Positions 30,981-39,461 of a stretch of DNA of 64,000 nt are shown here, piece by piece. The position numbers were made by a program, and so were the translations under genes. The first letter of the stretch is position 1, and each line of letters starts with the position of its first letter. Origin of the DNA: Ideonella paludis (GTDB taxonomy: Bacteria > Pseudomonadota > Gammaproteobacteria > Burkholderiales > Burkholderiaceae_C); contig NZ_JAGQDG010000007.1 of the NCBI RefSeq assembly GCF_018069865.1, forward strand, positions 248,001 to 312,000. Reading direction: 5' to 3'. Below the pieces are notes generated by a model. It ran no database searches, was not told where the DNA came from, and worked only from the letters and a program-made list of their open reading frames with translations.

Positions 30981-32849
30981 TCAAGGCGCCGTACACAAAC
31001 AATGCACCGCCGCCGCATAGGGCTGGCGGCCTTCGATCAGTTTGCGGGCCAGGGCCAGCTCGCCCTGGTCTTGGCGGGTGGCCCACGCGGCGGCGTTGCG
31101 CAGCGGGTTGCTGTGGCTGCCCATCAAGCTTTGGAACAGGGGTGCGATGCTCACGGCCGCTTGGTCGCCCAGGCTGGCCAGCAGGCGGTCGAAGCGGCTG
31201 CGTTCGGGCTCGACGTAGACCACGGCGGGTTTATCCAGCTTGGCCAGGCTGGTGGCGGCGGTGATGGCGTCTTGCAGGCCGCCCAACTCATCCACCAAGC
31301 CGCGCTCTTTGGCTTGCTGGCCGGTCCAGACGCGGCCTTGGGCCACGGCGTCCAGCGCTTCGGGCTTCATCTTGCGGGCGGCGGCGGCCTGGCCGATGAA
31401 GCGGGTGTAGATGTCGTTGATGCCAGATTGCACCACCTCGGCCATGCGCGGGTCCAGGGCACGGCGCGGGTCATAGCCGCCAGCCAGCCAAGTGGTGCTG
31501 TAGCCGCCGGTGCGGATGGAGAGCTTGTCCATCAAGCCCTCAGCCGTGGGCAGCATGCCGAACACGCCGATGGAGCCGGTGATGGTGCCTTTGTCGGCCA
31601 ACACGCGGTCGCTGGACATGGAGATCCAATAGCCGCCCGAAGCGGCCACATCGCCCATGGAGATGACCACGGGCTTGCCGGCCGTGCGGGTCACTTCCAA
31701 CTCGCGGCGCACGATCTCGGAGGCCAAGGCGCTGCCGCCGGGGGAGTTGACGCGCACGACCACGGCCTTGATGCGTTCGTCCTCTCGGACCTGGCGGATC
31801 AGGCGGGCGGTGGAGTCGCCGCCGATGGTGCCGGGGCTGGCGAAGCCGTCGATGATCTCGCCTTCAGCCACCACCACACCCACGGCGGGGCCGATGGCGG
31901 AGGGCTGGGGGGCTTGACGGGCGTAGTCGGCCAAGCTGACTTGGCGGATGGTTTTGTCGTCCAGCGCGCCGCCCTTGATGATCTTCTCGCGGAACAGGTC
32001 GCGGGTGATCACGGCGTCCACCAGCTTGGCGTTCAGGGCCAGCTTGGCACCGTCGCCGCCGGTGGCCTTCAGGGCTTCGGGCAGGGTGTTGATCAGTTGG
32101 GTGATGCTGCCGGCGGGCAGCTTTCGCTGGGCTTCGACGCTGCTCATGTAGTCGGCCCAGAGGGCGTCGTACAGATACGCATCGGCCTCTAGCGCGGCCT
32201 TGGAGGGTGCGTTGGCAATGTAGGGCTCACCAAAGCTCTTGAAGGTGCCCACGCGCAGCAGGTGCACGGTGATGCCCAGGCGGTCCAGCGCGTCTTTGTA
32301 GTAATTGCGCTGGCGGCCAAAGCCCGACAACTCCACCATGCCCATGGGGTGCAGGTTGACCTCATTGGCATGGCTGGCCAGATAGTAGCCGGCTTGGCTG
32401 AAGTGTTCGCCATAGCTCAGCAGCGGCTTGTTGCAGGCCTTGAACTGCGTCAGCGCGGTGCCCACTTCGCGCAGTTGGGCCATGCCTGCGCCTTCAAACT
32501 CGCTGACATCCAGCACGGCTTGGCTGATGTTGGGGTCTTTGCAGGCTTCTTTGAGTGCGGTCAGCACGTCGCGCAGGCGGGTCTGGTGGACCATCTCGCC
32601 CTGGGCGCCGGCCAGCAGGTGTTCACGCGGCGAGCCCGCCACCTCTTCCACCAGCTTGCCTTGCAGGTTGAGCACCAGCGTGGTTTTGTCCTTGGGCTTG
32701 TCGGGCTTGCTGGTGAAGAGGGCGACCGCAATGGCGATCAGCACCAAGAGGATGATGAGGTTGAAGAAGGCGCGGCGGCAGAGGTCTAGAAACCACCAAA
32801 TACCCTTAAAGACTGCCACAAAAGGCGACGCGATGGAGCTGAACGACAT
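30981..32849 (-). CDS. sppA: signal peptide peptidase SppA, 67-kDa type
   Basis: The 622-aa membrane-bound serine protease degrades cleaved signal peptides. One N-terminal membrane segment is visible (FFNLIILLVLIAIAVALF), with two tandem domains. The Ser-Lys dyad is Lys204 in GTFKSFGEPY (N-domain) and Ser404 in GDVAASGGYW (C-domain), matching the spacing of the E. coli enzyme (K209/S409). ATG 32849 is chosen over an in-frame ATG five codons upstream. It lies after the tup operon on the same strand but is separated from it by a hairpin. Confidence 0.95.
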   Translation of the reverse strand: MSFSSIASPFVAVFKGIWWFLDLCRRAFFNLIILLVLIAIAVALFTSKPDKPKDKTTLVLNLQGKLVEEVAGSPREHLLAGAQGEMVHQTRLRDVLTALKEACKDPNISQAVLDVSEFEGAGMAQLREVGTALTQFKACNKPLLSYGEHFSQAGYYLASHANEVNLHPMGMVELSGFGRQRNYYKDALDRLGITVHLLRVGTFKSFGEPYIANAPSKAALEADAYLYDALWADYMSSVEAQRKLPAGSITQLINTLPEALKATGGDGAKLALNAKLVDAVITRDLFREKIIKGGALDDKTIRQVSLADYARQAPQPSAIGPAVGVVVAEGEIIDGFASPGTIGGDSTARLIRQVREDERIKAVVVRVNSPGGSALASEIVRRELEVTRTAGKPVVISMGDVAASGGYWISMSSDRVLADKGTITGSIGVFGMLPTAEGLMDKLSIRTGGYSTTWLAGGYDPRRALDPRMAEVVQSGINDIYTRFIGQAAAARKMKPEALDAVAQGRVWTGQQAKERGLVDELGGLQDAITAATSLAKLDKPAVVYVEPERSRFDRLLASLGDQAAVSIAPLFQSLMGSHSNPLRNAAAWATRQDQGELALARKLIEGRQPYAAAVHCLCTAP

Positions 32850-32869
32850 GACACACCTGCCCATGAAAG

Positions 32870-32895
32870 AAGGCCACCCAGGTGTGGGTGGCCTT
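32870..32895 (-). terminator. terminator hairpin after tupA
   Basis: AAGGCCACCC and GGGTGGCCTT form a perfect 10-bp stem around a 6-nt loop, followed in the tup direction by TTCTTTC. It closes the tupBCA transcript before sppA. Confidence 0.75.
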
Positions 32896-32965
32896 GCAGA
32901 TGTTAAGCGGCGCCGCCTTGCAGTGCGCGCTTCAAGCTGGGGGCTTGCTCAGCGTTTGCTCAAGA

Positions 32966-33802
32966 TCACCGTGCAGCGTTGGGGAAAAACAATTGTTCGC
33001 CGTTGATTTTGTAGGCGGCGATGCTGGATTGGCCGGCCGGTGAGGTGACCCAATCGGCAAACTGCTGGGCCAGAGCGGCTTTGACATGCGGGTGCTTGGC
33101 CGGGTTGACCACCATCACGCCATATTGGTTGAACAGCACCTTGTCGCGTTCGACCAGCACGGTCAACTCGCCCCGGTTTTTGAAGGACAGCCAGGTGCCA
33201 CGGTCGGTCAGCACATAGCCGTTGGTCGACGAGCCCATGTTCAGCGCCGGGCCCATGCCGCAGCCGCACTCTTTGTAGCCCGCAGGCTTGGCCGCGGCCA
33301 TGTCCACACCGGCGGCCTTCCACAGGCGCAGCTCGGCGGCGTGGGTGCCGCTCTTGTCGCCGCGCGAGATGAAGGGCGCGCCGCTGCTGCCGATTTTGCC
33401 CAGGGCGGCGGCCACGGTGTGGCCCTTGACCTTGGCCGGGTCACTGGCCGGGCCGACGATGACGAAGTCGTTGTACATGACCGCTTTGCGCTGAGTCGAG
33501 AAACCATCGGCGACAAACTTTTCTTCGGCCACCGTGTCGTGCACAAAGACCACATCGGCGTCACCACGCCGGCCCATGTCCAGCGCTTGGCCGGTGCCCA
33601 CGGCCACCACTTTGACGTCAATGCCGGTGGCGGCTTTGAAGGCTGGCAACAGGTGGGCAAACAGGCCCGACTGCTCGGTGGAGGTGGTCGAGGCCATCAA
33701 GATGGCCTTGTCTTGGGCCTGCAGCAGCGGAGCGGCCAACAGCAGGGCCATGGCCGCGGCCAGGGCACGCAGGGCGGGACGGCGGGAAGAGATCAAGTCC
33801 AT
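32966..33802 (-). CDS. tupA: tungstate ABC transporter substrate-binding protein
   Basis: The 278-aa periplasmic protein binds tungstate. After the signal peptide (ALAAAMALLLAAPLLQAQ) comes the TupA anion-binding signature in ASTTSTEQSGLF, followed by VGTGQALDMGRRGDADVVFVHD. ISRGDKSGTHAAELRLW is also typical of TupA. TupA is highly selective for tungstate over molybdate in characterised systems. It is the last gene of tupB-tupC-tupA; its start overlaps the tupC end by 10 bp. The W-dependent AOR operon 5 kb away is the obvious customer. Confidence 0.93.
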   Translation of the reverse strand: MDLISSRRPALRALAAAMALLLAAPLLQAQDKAILMASTTSTEQSGLFAHLLPAFKAATGIDVKVVAVGTGQALDMGRRGDADVVFVHDTVAEEKFVADGFSTQRKAVMYNDFVIVGPASDPAKVKGHTVAAALGKIGSSGAPFISRGDKSGTHAAELRLWKAAGVDMAAAKPAGYKECGCGMGPALNMGSSTNGYVLTDRGTWLSFKNRGELTVLVERDKVLFNQYGVMVVNPAKHPHVKAALAQQFADWVTSPAGQSSIAAYKINGEQLFFPNAAR

Positions 33803-34518
33803 GGCAATTCTCCTTTGAGGAACTGGGCTGCGGCCTCGGGCAGCGTGTCATTGAAAAAGGCATCAACGGGGCGCTGCACCACAAGCTGCCCCGCTTCCAG
33901 ATACGCCACCTGGGTGGCCAGGCGCTTGGCCTGCCCCAAGTTGTGCGTGCTCATCACCACGCTGACGCCGTCTTGGCCAAACTCGGCGATCAGGCTTTCG
34001 ACCTCGCGCTTGGCCGACGGGTCCAAGCTGGCGGTGGGCTCGTCCAAGAACAAGATGTCGGGCTGCAAGGCCCAGGCCCGCGCCAGGGCCAGGCGCTGCT
34101 GCTGGCCGCCCGAGAGCGCGTGGGCGGGGCGCTGGGCCAACTCCCGCAGGCCCACGCGGCGCAGGGCTTCGTCGGCCCGCTGGGCGCGCTGGTCTGCGGG
34201 CACGCCGCGCAGCCACAGCCCCAGGCGCAGGTTGCGCTGCACGCTGAAGCTCAAGAAGAATGGCTTTTGGAACAGCATGGCCGAGACCGGCGGCTGCTGC
34301 GTGGCGGGCAAGGCATGCACCAGGCGCTGGCCTTGGCTCAGGGCTTGCAGGCCGTTGAGGGCGCGCAGCAAAGTGCTCTTGCCCGAGCCATTGGCGCCCA
34401 GCAGGGCCAGGCGCTCACCTTGGTGAAGCGTCAAGTTGATGTGGGAGAGTGCGCGCACCTGGCCAGCGGCATAGACCACGCTGGCGTCTTGCAGGCTGAT
34501 CAAGGGCGTATTGCTCAC
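33793..34518 (-). CDS. tupC: tungstate ABC transporter ATP-binding protein
   Basis: The 241-aa ATPase has Walker A GANGSGKST, signature LSGGQQQRLALARA, Walker B ILFLDEPTASLD and the H-loop STHNLGQAKR. The ORF is open upstream through tupB in another frame, but the GTG at 34518 overlaps the tupB stop (GTGA) and starts the conserved region (SNTPLISLQDASVVY). It powers tungstate import with TupB and TupA. Confidence 0.92.
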   Translation of the reverse strand: MSNTPLISLQDASVVYAAGQVRALSHINLTLHQGERLALLGANGSGKSTLLRALNGLQALSQGQRLVHALPATQQPPVSAMLFQKPFFLSFSVQRNLRLGLWLRGVPADQRAQRADEALRRVGLRELAQRPAHALSGGQQQRLALARAWALQPDILFLDEPTASLDPSAKREVESLIAEFGQDGVSVVMSTHNLGQAKRLATQVAYLEAGQLVVQRPVDAFFNDTLPEAAAQFLKGELPWT

Positions 34519-35225
34519 AGCGCCTCCGCCGGCAAGTGGCTGCCGCGCTGCACCAGCGCAATCAGCCCATTGACCAAGCCCACCACGCCCAGCAGCACCG
34601 CGCCCAAGGCCAAGGCCAGCGGCAGGTCGCCTTTGCTGGTTTCCAGCGCAATGGCGGTGGTCATCACCCGGGTGTTGCCCAGAATATTGCCGCCCACAAT
34701 CATCACCGCGCCCACCTCGGCCACGGCGCGGCCAAAGGCGGTGAGCATCACCGTCAGCACGCCCAGGCGCTGGTGGGCCAGCATCAACAAGGCGCGCAGC
34801 AAGGGGCCGGCACCCAAGGCGGCCAGTTGATCCCCGCCCTCGGCCAGCGCGTCCATCACCAAGCGGCGCGAGAGCGCGGCAATCAAAGGCACCACCAGAA
34901 TGGTCTGCGCGATGACCATGGCGGTGGGGGTGAAGAGCAAGCCCCACGATCCCAGCGGCCCAGAGCGCGACAGCATCAAATACACCAGCAGGCCCACCAC
35001 CACCGAGGGCAGGGCCAGCAAGGTGTTGAGCAGCCACACCAAGCCCCCATGGCCCGGAAAGCGCGCCACCGCCAACCACGCGCCCAGGGCCAAGCCCAGC
35101 ACCGCGCCCAGGGCACAAGCACTGAGGCTGACCTTGAGAGAGAGGCCGACGATGGCCAGCAGCTCGCTGTCAAAGCGAGTGATCATCTGCAGGGCGAGGG
35201 AGAGGCTGTCGGCAAGCGTGTTCAT
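34515..35225 (-). CDS. tupB: tungstate ABC transporter permease
   Basis: The 236-aa inner-membrane permease has about five membrane segments and the binding-protein-dependent transport loop GRAVAEVGAVMIVGGNILGN, typical of TupB. ATG 35225 is preferred to the upstream ATG at 35282 because the upstream codon lies inside the palindromic operator and the added 19 residues are hydrophilic. It is the first gene of tupBCA and divergent from moeA. Confidence 0.92.
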   Translation of the reverse strand: MNTLADSLSLALQMITRFDSELLAIVGLSLKVSLSACALGAVLGLALGAWLAVARFPGHGGLVWLLNTLLALPSVVVGLLVYLMLSRSGPLGSWGLLFTPTAMVIAQTILVVPLIAALSRRLVMDALAEGGDQLAALGAGPLLRALLMLAHQRLGVLTVMLTAFGRAVAEVGAVMIVGGNILGNTRVMTTAIALETSKGDLPLALALGAVLLGVVGLVNGLIALVQRGSHLPAEAL

Positions 35226-35265
35226 GAACCGGCGCGATTCTGGCGTGGCCTTTGGGCTTGAGCGA

Positions 35266-35283
35266 TATGCACGTTCGTGCATA
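35266..35283. promoter_or_regulatory. perfect palindrome TATGCA-N6-TGCATA between tupB and moeA
   Basis: TATGCA, spacer CGTTCG, TGCATA; the spacer extends the dyad (GCACGTTCGTGC). It lies 41 bp upstream of the tupB start and 148 bp upstream of moeA. The arms and spacing are the same as at the aor operon, so a common regulator is likely. Confidence 0.7.
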
Positions 35284-35430
35284 AGGGATGGCGCGGACTT
35301 GGCATGATGGTGGGCGCAGCGCTGGCCCGCGCTGGGGTGTCTCGGCTTGGATCAACGCCACAATGGCGCCCTGTTGTCTGAGTCGCGACTGCGCGATTGA
35401 GGCTTTATTGAAATTTGGAAAGCACGCTTC

Positions 35431-36711
35431 ATGCTTGGACCTTCTCCCCTGATGGCTGGTGACGAACTCCCGGTGGCTGAGGCGCGCGCGCGCATTCATG
35501 CGGCGCTGCGTCCCATCACCGACGTACAGACGCTGCCGCTGCGCCAAGCGCTGGGCCGTATCTTGGCGGCCGATGTCATCAGCCCGATCGCCGTGCCAGC
35601 CCACGACAACTCGGCCATGGACGGCTACGCCCTGCACGGCGCCGACCTGCTGGCCGATGCGCCCACTGCCTTGCGAGCCCTGGCTGGCGTGACCGTGTTT
35701 GCCGGCACCCCGCTGGCCCAGCCCGTGGGGCGTGGGCAGTGCGTTCGCATCATGACGGGGGCCGTCATGCCTGAAGGCCTGGACACGGTGGTGCCCATCG
35801 AGCTGTGCCAGGTCGCGGCCGACGCCGCCGGCGATGTGGTCACCCTGAAGCCGGGGGTGTTGAAGCCGGGTGAGAACCGCCGCAAGCGCGGTGAAGATCT
35901 GGCCTTGGGTCAGCCCGCTTTGCGGGCAGGGCACTTGCTGCGGCCGGCAGACTTAGGGCTGCTGGCCTCGCTGGGCGTGGCCGAGTTGCAAGTCTTCAGG
36001 CGTCTCAAGGTGGCGCTGTTCTCCACCGGCAATGAGCTTCGCACCCTGGGCCAGCCGCTGGAGGAAGGCTGCATCTATGACAGCAACCGATTCAGCCTGA
36101 TGGGGGCCTTGGAGCGCCTGGGGGTGGAGGTGCTGGACCTAGGGCTGGTGGCCGACGACCCCGTGGCGCTCAATGCCACGCTCGACCAGGCCCTTGCCCA
36201 CGCCGATGTGGTGCTGACCAGTGGCGGCGTGAGCATGGGCGATGCCGACTACACCCGCGACCTGCTGGCGGCGCGCGGCGAGGTGGGTTTTTGGAAGGTG
36301 GCGATGCGGCCCGGCCGGCCCTTTGCCTTTGGCCCGCTGCACGCGGCGGCCGGGCGCACCGCGTGGCTGTTTGCACTGCCAGGCAACCCGGTGGCGGCCT
36401 TGGTGACCTTTTATGCCTTTGCCCGTGAAGCCTTGCTGGTGCTGGCGGGGGCCACGCCGCGGCCGCTGCCCGTGCTGAAGGCACGCAGTGTCGCGGCCAT
36501 CCGCAAGCGGCCAGGGCGCACCGAGTACCAGCGCGGCATCGTCAGCCTGGGCGATGACGGCCGCTGGGAGGTGCGCCTGACCGGCGCCCAGGGCGCCGGC
36601 ATTTTGCGCAGCATGACCGAGGCCAATGCCTTGGTGGTGCTGGGGCATGAGCAAGGCGCGGTGGCGGCCGGGGACGAGGTGGCCGTGTGGCTGTTCGACG
36701 GCTTGGTCTGA
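35431..36711 (+). CDS. moeA: molybdopterin molybdenumtransferase MoeA (Mo or W insertion)
   Basis: The 426-aa cytosolic enzyme inserts molybdate, or tungstate in W-specific variants, into adenylylated molybdopterin. Family marks are PAHDNSAMDGYA, GECVRIMTGAVMP-like GQCVRIMTGAVMPEG, NRRKRGEDLALG, LFSTGNEL, TSGGVSMGDADY and ALPGNPVAALVTF. Its position divergent from the tungstate transporter suggests a role for the W-AOR; whether it also serves the Mo hydroxylase cannot be told from sequence. Pairs of moeA paralogues, one for each metal, are common. Confidence 0.95.
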   Translation: MLGPSPLMAGDELPVAEARARIHAALRPITDVQTLPLRQALGRILAADVISPIAVPAHDNSAMDGYALHGADLLADAPTALRALAGVTVFAGTPLAQPVGRGQCVRIMTGAVMPEGLDTVVPIELCQVAADAAGDVVTLKPGVLKPGENRRKRGEDLALGQPALRAGHLLRPADLGLLASLGVAELQVFRRLKVALFSTGNELRTLGQPLEEGCIYDSNRFSLMGALERLGVEVLDLGLVADDPVALNATLDQALAHADVVLTSGGVSMGDADYTRDLLAARGEVGFWKVAMRPGRPFAFGPLHAAAGRTAWLFALPGNPVAALVTFYAFAREALLVLAGATPRPLPVLKARSVAAIRKRPGRTEYQRGIVSLGDDGRWEVRLTGAQGAGILRSMTEANALVVLGHEQGAVAAGDEVAVWLFDGLV

Positions 36712-36732
36712 TCAGCACTGCGCCACATCGCT

Positions 36733-36770
36733 CGGCCGGGTGTTTGTGCAAAGGTGGCACAGCCCGGCCG
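36733..36770. promoter_or_regulatory. long inverted repeat between moeA and the PQQ dehydrogenase gene
   Basis: CGGCCGGG and CCCGGCCG are perfect 8-bp outer arms; TGTGC and GCACA form inner arms. The dyad lies 21 bp after moeA and about 85 bp upstream of a sigma-54 promoter. It may be the moeA terminator (no T-tract) or an enhancer site for a sigma-54 activator. Confidence 0.5.
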
Positions 36771-36854
36771 TAGCAGGCCGCGTTTACCCTAGCTCATCTC
36801 ATGGCTTTTGGGGCCGCCGGGGCTGGAAAAGCCGCTTGGCAGCCTTTTGAAAGG

Positions 36855-36870
36855 TTGGCACGATTGTTGC
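36855..36870 (+). promoter_or_regulatory. sigma-54 (RpoN) promoter of the PQQ alcohol dehydrogenase
   Basis: TTGGCACG-ATTG-TTGC matches the -24/-12 consensus, with GG and GC separated by exactly 10 bases. It lies 77 bp upstream of the start codon. Just after it a dyad CCGGGAA-AAC-TTCCCGG (36870-36886) could be an operator or 5' hairpin. Confidence 0.85.
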
Positions 36871-36946
36871 CGGGAAAACTTCCCGGAACGCTGGAAAACC
36901 CACCCGGCGTGACACAGCTGCACACCTCTTCAGAAGGAGACATTCC

Positions 36947-38686
36947 ATGCGTTTGAAATTGCTGCCCTTGCTGCTCACCGTCGGCCTGGCCTCTATGGCG
37001 GCTCAAGCCGCTGTCACCGATCAGATGATCGCGGACGATGCCAAGACCACAGGTGACGTGCTGTCCTGGGGCATGGGCACCCAAGGCCAACGTTACTCCC
37101 CGCTCAAGCAAGTCAACCCCAAGACCATCGACAAGCTGGTCCCGGCTTGGTCTTTCTCCTTCGGGGGTGAAAAGCAGCGCGGTCAAGAATCTCAGCCGGT
37201 GATCCACAACGGCAAGATGTTTGTGACGGGCTCCTACTCGCGTATCTACGCGCTGGACGCCGCCACCGGCAAAAAGCTCTGGAAGTACGAGCATCGCCTG
37301 CCCGACGGCATCATGCCCTGCTGCGACGTGATCAACCGCGGCGCTGCGCTGTATGACAACCTGGTCATCTTCATGACCCTGGATGCCCAAATCGTGGCCC
37401 TGGACCAAAACACCGGCGACGTGGTGTGGAAGGAAAAGATCGACAACTACGCGGACGGCTACTCGGCTTCTGCGGCACCGCTGATCGCGGGCGGCTTGCT
37501 GCTGACCGGCGTGTCGGGCGGTGAGTTCGGTGTGGTGGGCCGCGTTGAAGCGCGCAACCCCAAGACCGGCCAAATGGTCTGGTCGCGCCCCACTGTTGAA
37601 GGCCACATGGGCTACAAGTGGGACGACAAGGGCAACAAGACCGAAAACGGCATCTCCGGCACCACCAACAAGACTTGGCCGGGTGACCTCTGGAAGACCG
37701 GCGGCGCAGCCACTTGGTTGGGCGGCACCTACGACAGCAAGACGGGCCTGGCCTACTTCGGCGCTGGCAACCCGGCACCATGGAACAGCCACCTGCGCAA
37801 GGGTGACAACCTGTTCTCCTGCTCGACCATCGCCATCGACATCAAGACTGGCCAGATCAAGTGGCACTACCAGAACACCCCCAACGACGGTTGGGACTTC
37901 GACGGTGTCAACGAGTTCATCACCTATGACCAAGACGGTCGTCGTCTGGGCGGCAAGGCTGACCGTAACGGCTTCTTCTATGTGAATGACGCCACCACCG
38001 GCCAACTGGTCAACGCCTTCCCCTTCGTCAAGAAGGTGACCTGGGCTACCGGCATCGACCTGAAGACCGGCCGTCCGAACTTCGTGCCTGAGAACCGCCC
38101 TGGCGACCCCACGGCCGGCTCTGATGGCAAGAAGGGCCAGAGCGTCTTTGCTGCCCCGTCCTTCCTGGGTGGCAAGAACCAGATGCCCATGGCCTACAGC
38201 CCGGACACCGGCCTGTTCTATGTGCCTGCCAATGAGTGGGGCATGGAAATCTGGAATGAGCCCATCACCTACAAGAAGGGTGCGGCTTATCTGGGCGCGG
38301 GCTTCACCATCAAGACCATCAACGACGAGTACATCGGTGCCATGCGCGCCGTGGACCCGAAGACCGGCAAGATCGTCTGGGAAGCCAAGAACAACGCGCC
38401 GCTGTGGGGTGGTGTGTTGACCACGGGCGGCAACTTGGTGTTCTGGGGCACGCCTGAAGGCTATCTGCAAGCCGCTGATGCCAAGACCGGCAAGATCGTC
38501 TGGAAGTTCCAGACGGGCTCTGGCGTGGTCGCTCCTCCGGTGACGTGGGAGCAAAACGGCCAGCAATATGTGGCCGTGGTGTCCGGCTGGGGTGGCGCAG
38601 TGCCGCTGTGGGGTGGTGATGTGGCCAAGAAGGTCAACTACCTGGAGCAGGGCGGCTCGGTCTGGGTCTTCAAGCTCTTGAAGTAA
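36947..38686 (+). CDS. PQQ-dependent alcohol dehydrogenase with lanthanide-type active site
   Basis: The 579-aa periplasmic quinoprotein has a signal peptide ([17 protein letters not shown]), the eight-bladed propeller with recurring tryptophan-docking repeats ([28 protein letters not shown]) and the vicinal disulfide Cys125-Cys126 that touches PQQ. Metal ligands are Glu193, Asn275 and the catalytic Asp317 in WDFDGVNE. Asp319, two residues on, is the extra ligand found in lanthanide-dependent enzymes (XoxF, ExaF/PedH) and absent (Ala) in calcium MxaF. No cytochrome partner is adjacent. A sigma-54 promoter and GAAGGAGA ribosome binding site precede it. The substrate may be a short or aromatic alcohol. 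Confidence 0.93.
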   Translation: MRLKLLPLLLTVGLASMAAQAAVTDQMIADDAKTTGDVLSWGMGTQGQRYSPLKQVNPKTIDKLVPAWSFSFGGEKQRGQESQPVIHNGKMFVTGSYSRIYALDAATGKKLWKYEHRLPDGIMPCCDVINRGAALYDNLVIFMTLDAQIVALDQNTGDVVWKEKIDNYADGYSASAAPLIAGGLLLTGVSGGEFGVVGRVEARNPKTGQMVWSRPTVEGHMGYKWDDKGNKTENGISGTTNKTWPGDLWKTGGAATWLGGTYDSKTGLAYFGAGNPAPWNSHLRKGDNLFSCSTIAIDIKTGQIKWHYQNTPNDGWDFDGVNEFITYDQDGRRLGGKADRNGFFYVNDATTGQLVNAFPFVKKVTWATGIDLKTGRPNFVPENRPGDPTAGSDGKKGQSVFAAPSFLGGKNQMPMAYSPDTGLFYVPANEWGMEIWNEPITYKKGAAYLGAGFTIKTINDEYIGAMRAVDPKTGKIVWEAKNNAPLWGGVLTTGGNLVFWGTPEGYLQAADAKTGKIVWKFQTGSGVVAPPVTWEQNGQQYVAVVSGWGGAVPLWGGDVAKKVNYLEQGGSVWVFKLLK

Positions 38687-38730
38687 GCCCGTTCAGGGCG
38701 GGCCTTGAGCCCGCCTTGCTGCCTCAAGAC

Positions 38731-38754
38731 AGCCCCGCCTCGGCGGGGCTTTTT
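38731..38754 (+). terminator. rho-independent terminator after the PQQ dehydrogenase gene
   Basis: AGCCCCGCC and GGCGGGGCT form a 9-bp stem with a 2-base loop and are followed by TTTTTG. It ends the quinoprotein transcript before the convergent esterase gene. Confidence 0.92.
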
Positions 38755-38765
38755 GTGGGTGCTCC

Positions 38766-39461
38766 TCAGCGCAACAGGCCCACCAGCGCCGACCAGACGT
38801 TTTCCATCATCTGGGCCTGTGCCTTGGCCGTGGGGTGGATGCGGTCGGCTTGGAAGAAGCTCATCGCATCGGGCCGCTCGGCAATGCCCTGCAGCAAGAA
38901 GGGCAGCAGGGCCGTCTTCTCGGCCTCGGCCACCGTCTTGAAGAGCTGGGCGAAATCGTTGGCATAACGTTGGCCGTAATTGGGTGGCATCTGCATGCCC
39001 ACCAGCAGCACCTGGGCACCGGCTTGGCGGGCGAGCCGCGCCATGGTGGCCAAGTTGTCGCGGGTGCTGTCCAGGGGCAGGCCGCGCAGCGCATCATTGC
39101 CGCCCAGCTCAATGATGACCCAGCGAGGCTGATGCTGTTTCAACAGCGCGGGCAAGCGGCTGCGGCCGCCTGAGGTGGTGTCGCCACTGATGCTGGCGTT
39201 CACCACAGTCACGCCGGGTGCTTGTTGCGCCAAGCGCTGCGCCATCAAGGCCACCCAGCCCTCGCCGCGCTGCAGGCCATACTCGGCTGAGAGGCTGTCG
39301 CCCACCACCAAGAGCTTGCCGCTGGCTTTGGCGTTCACGCGTCCTGCGGCCTGCAAACCGACTGGGGCCATCAGCGCAGCGCCGGGCAAACCCAGAGCCA
39401 ACACGCTACAGTGGCCCTTCCACAGCGATGCCAAAAACGCTCGGCGAGCACACACACTCAT
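38766..39461 (-). CDS. tesA: TesA-like SGNH arylesterase/thioesterase
   Basis: The 231-aa SGNH-family hydrolase shows block I VVGDSLSAEYG (catalytic Ser), block III ELGGNDALRGLP and block V ADRIHPTAKAQ (Asp, His). It has an N-terminal hydrophobic export segment (SVLALGLPGAALMAP). It acts on short acyl esters or thioesters in the periplasm. It is divergent from the ABC ATPase gene; their start codons overlap in CATG, the tesA/ybbA arrangement seen in many proteobacteria. Confidence 0.9.
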   Translation of the reverse strand: MSVCARRAFLASLWKGHCSVLALGLPGAALMAPVGLQAAGRVNAKASGKLLVVGDSLSAEYGLQRGEGWVALMAQRLAQQAPGVTVVNASISGDTTSGGRSRLPALLKQHQPRWVIIELGGNDALRGLPLDSTRDNLATMARLARQAGAQVLLVGMQMPPNYGQRYANDFAQLFKTVAEAEKTALLPFLLQGIAERPDAMSFFQADRIHPTAKAQAQMMENVWSALVGLLR

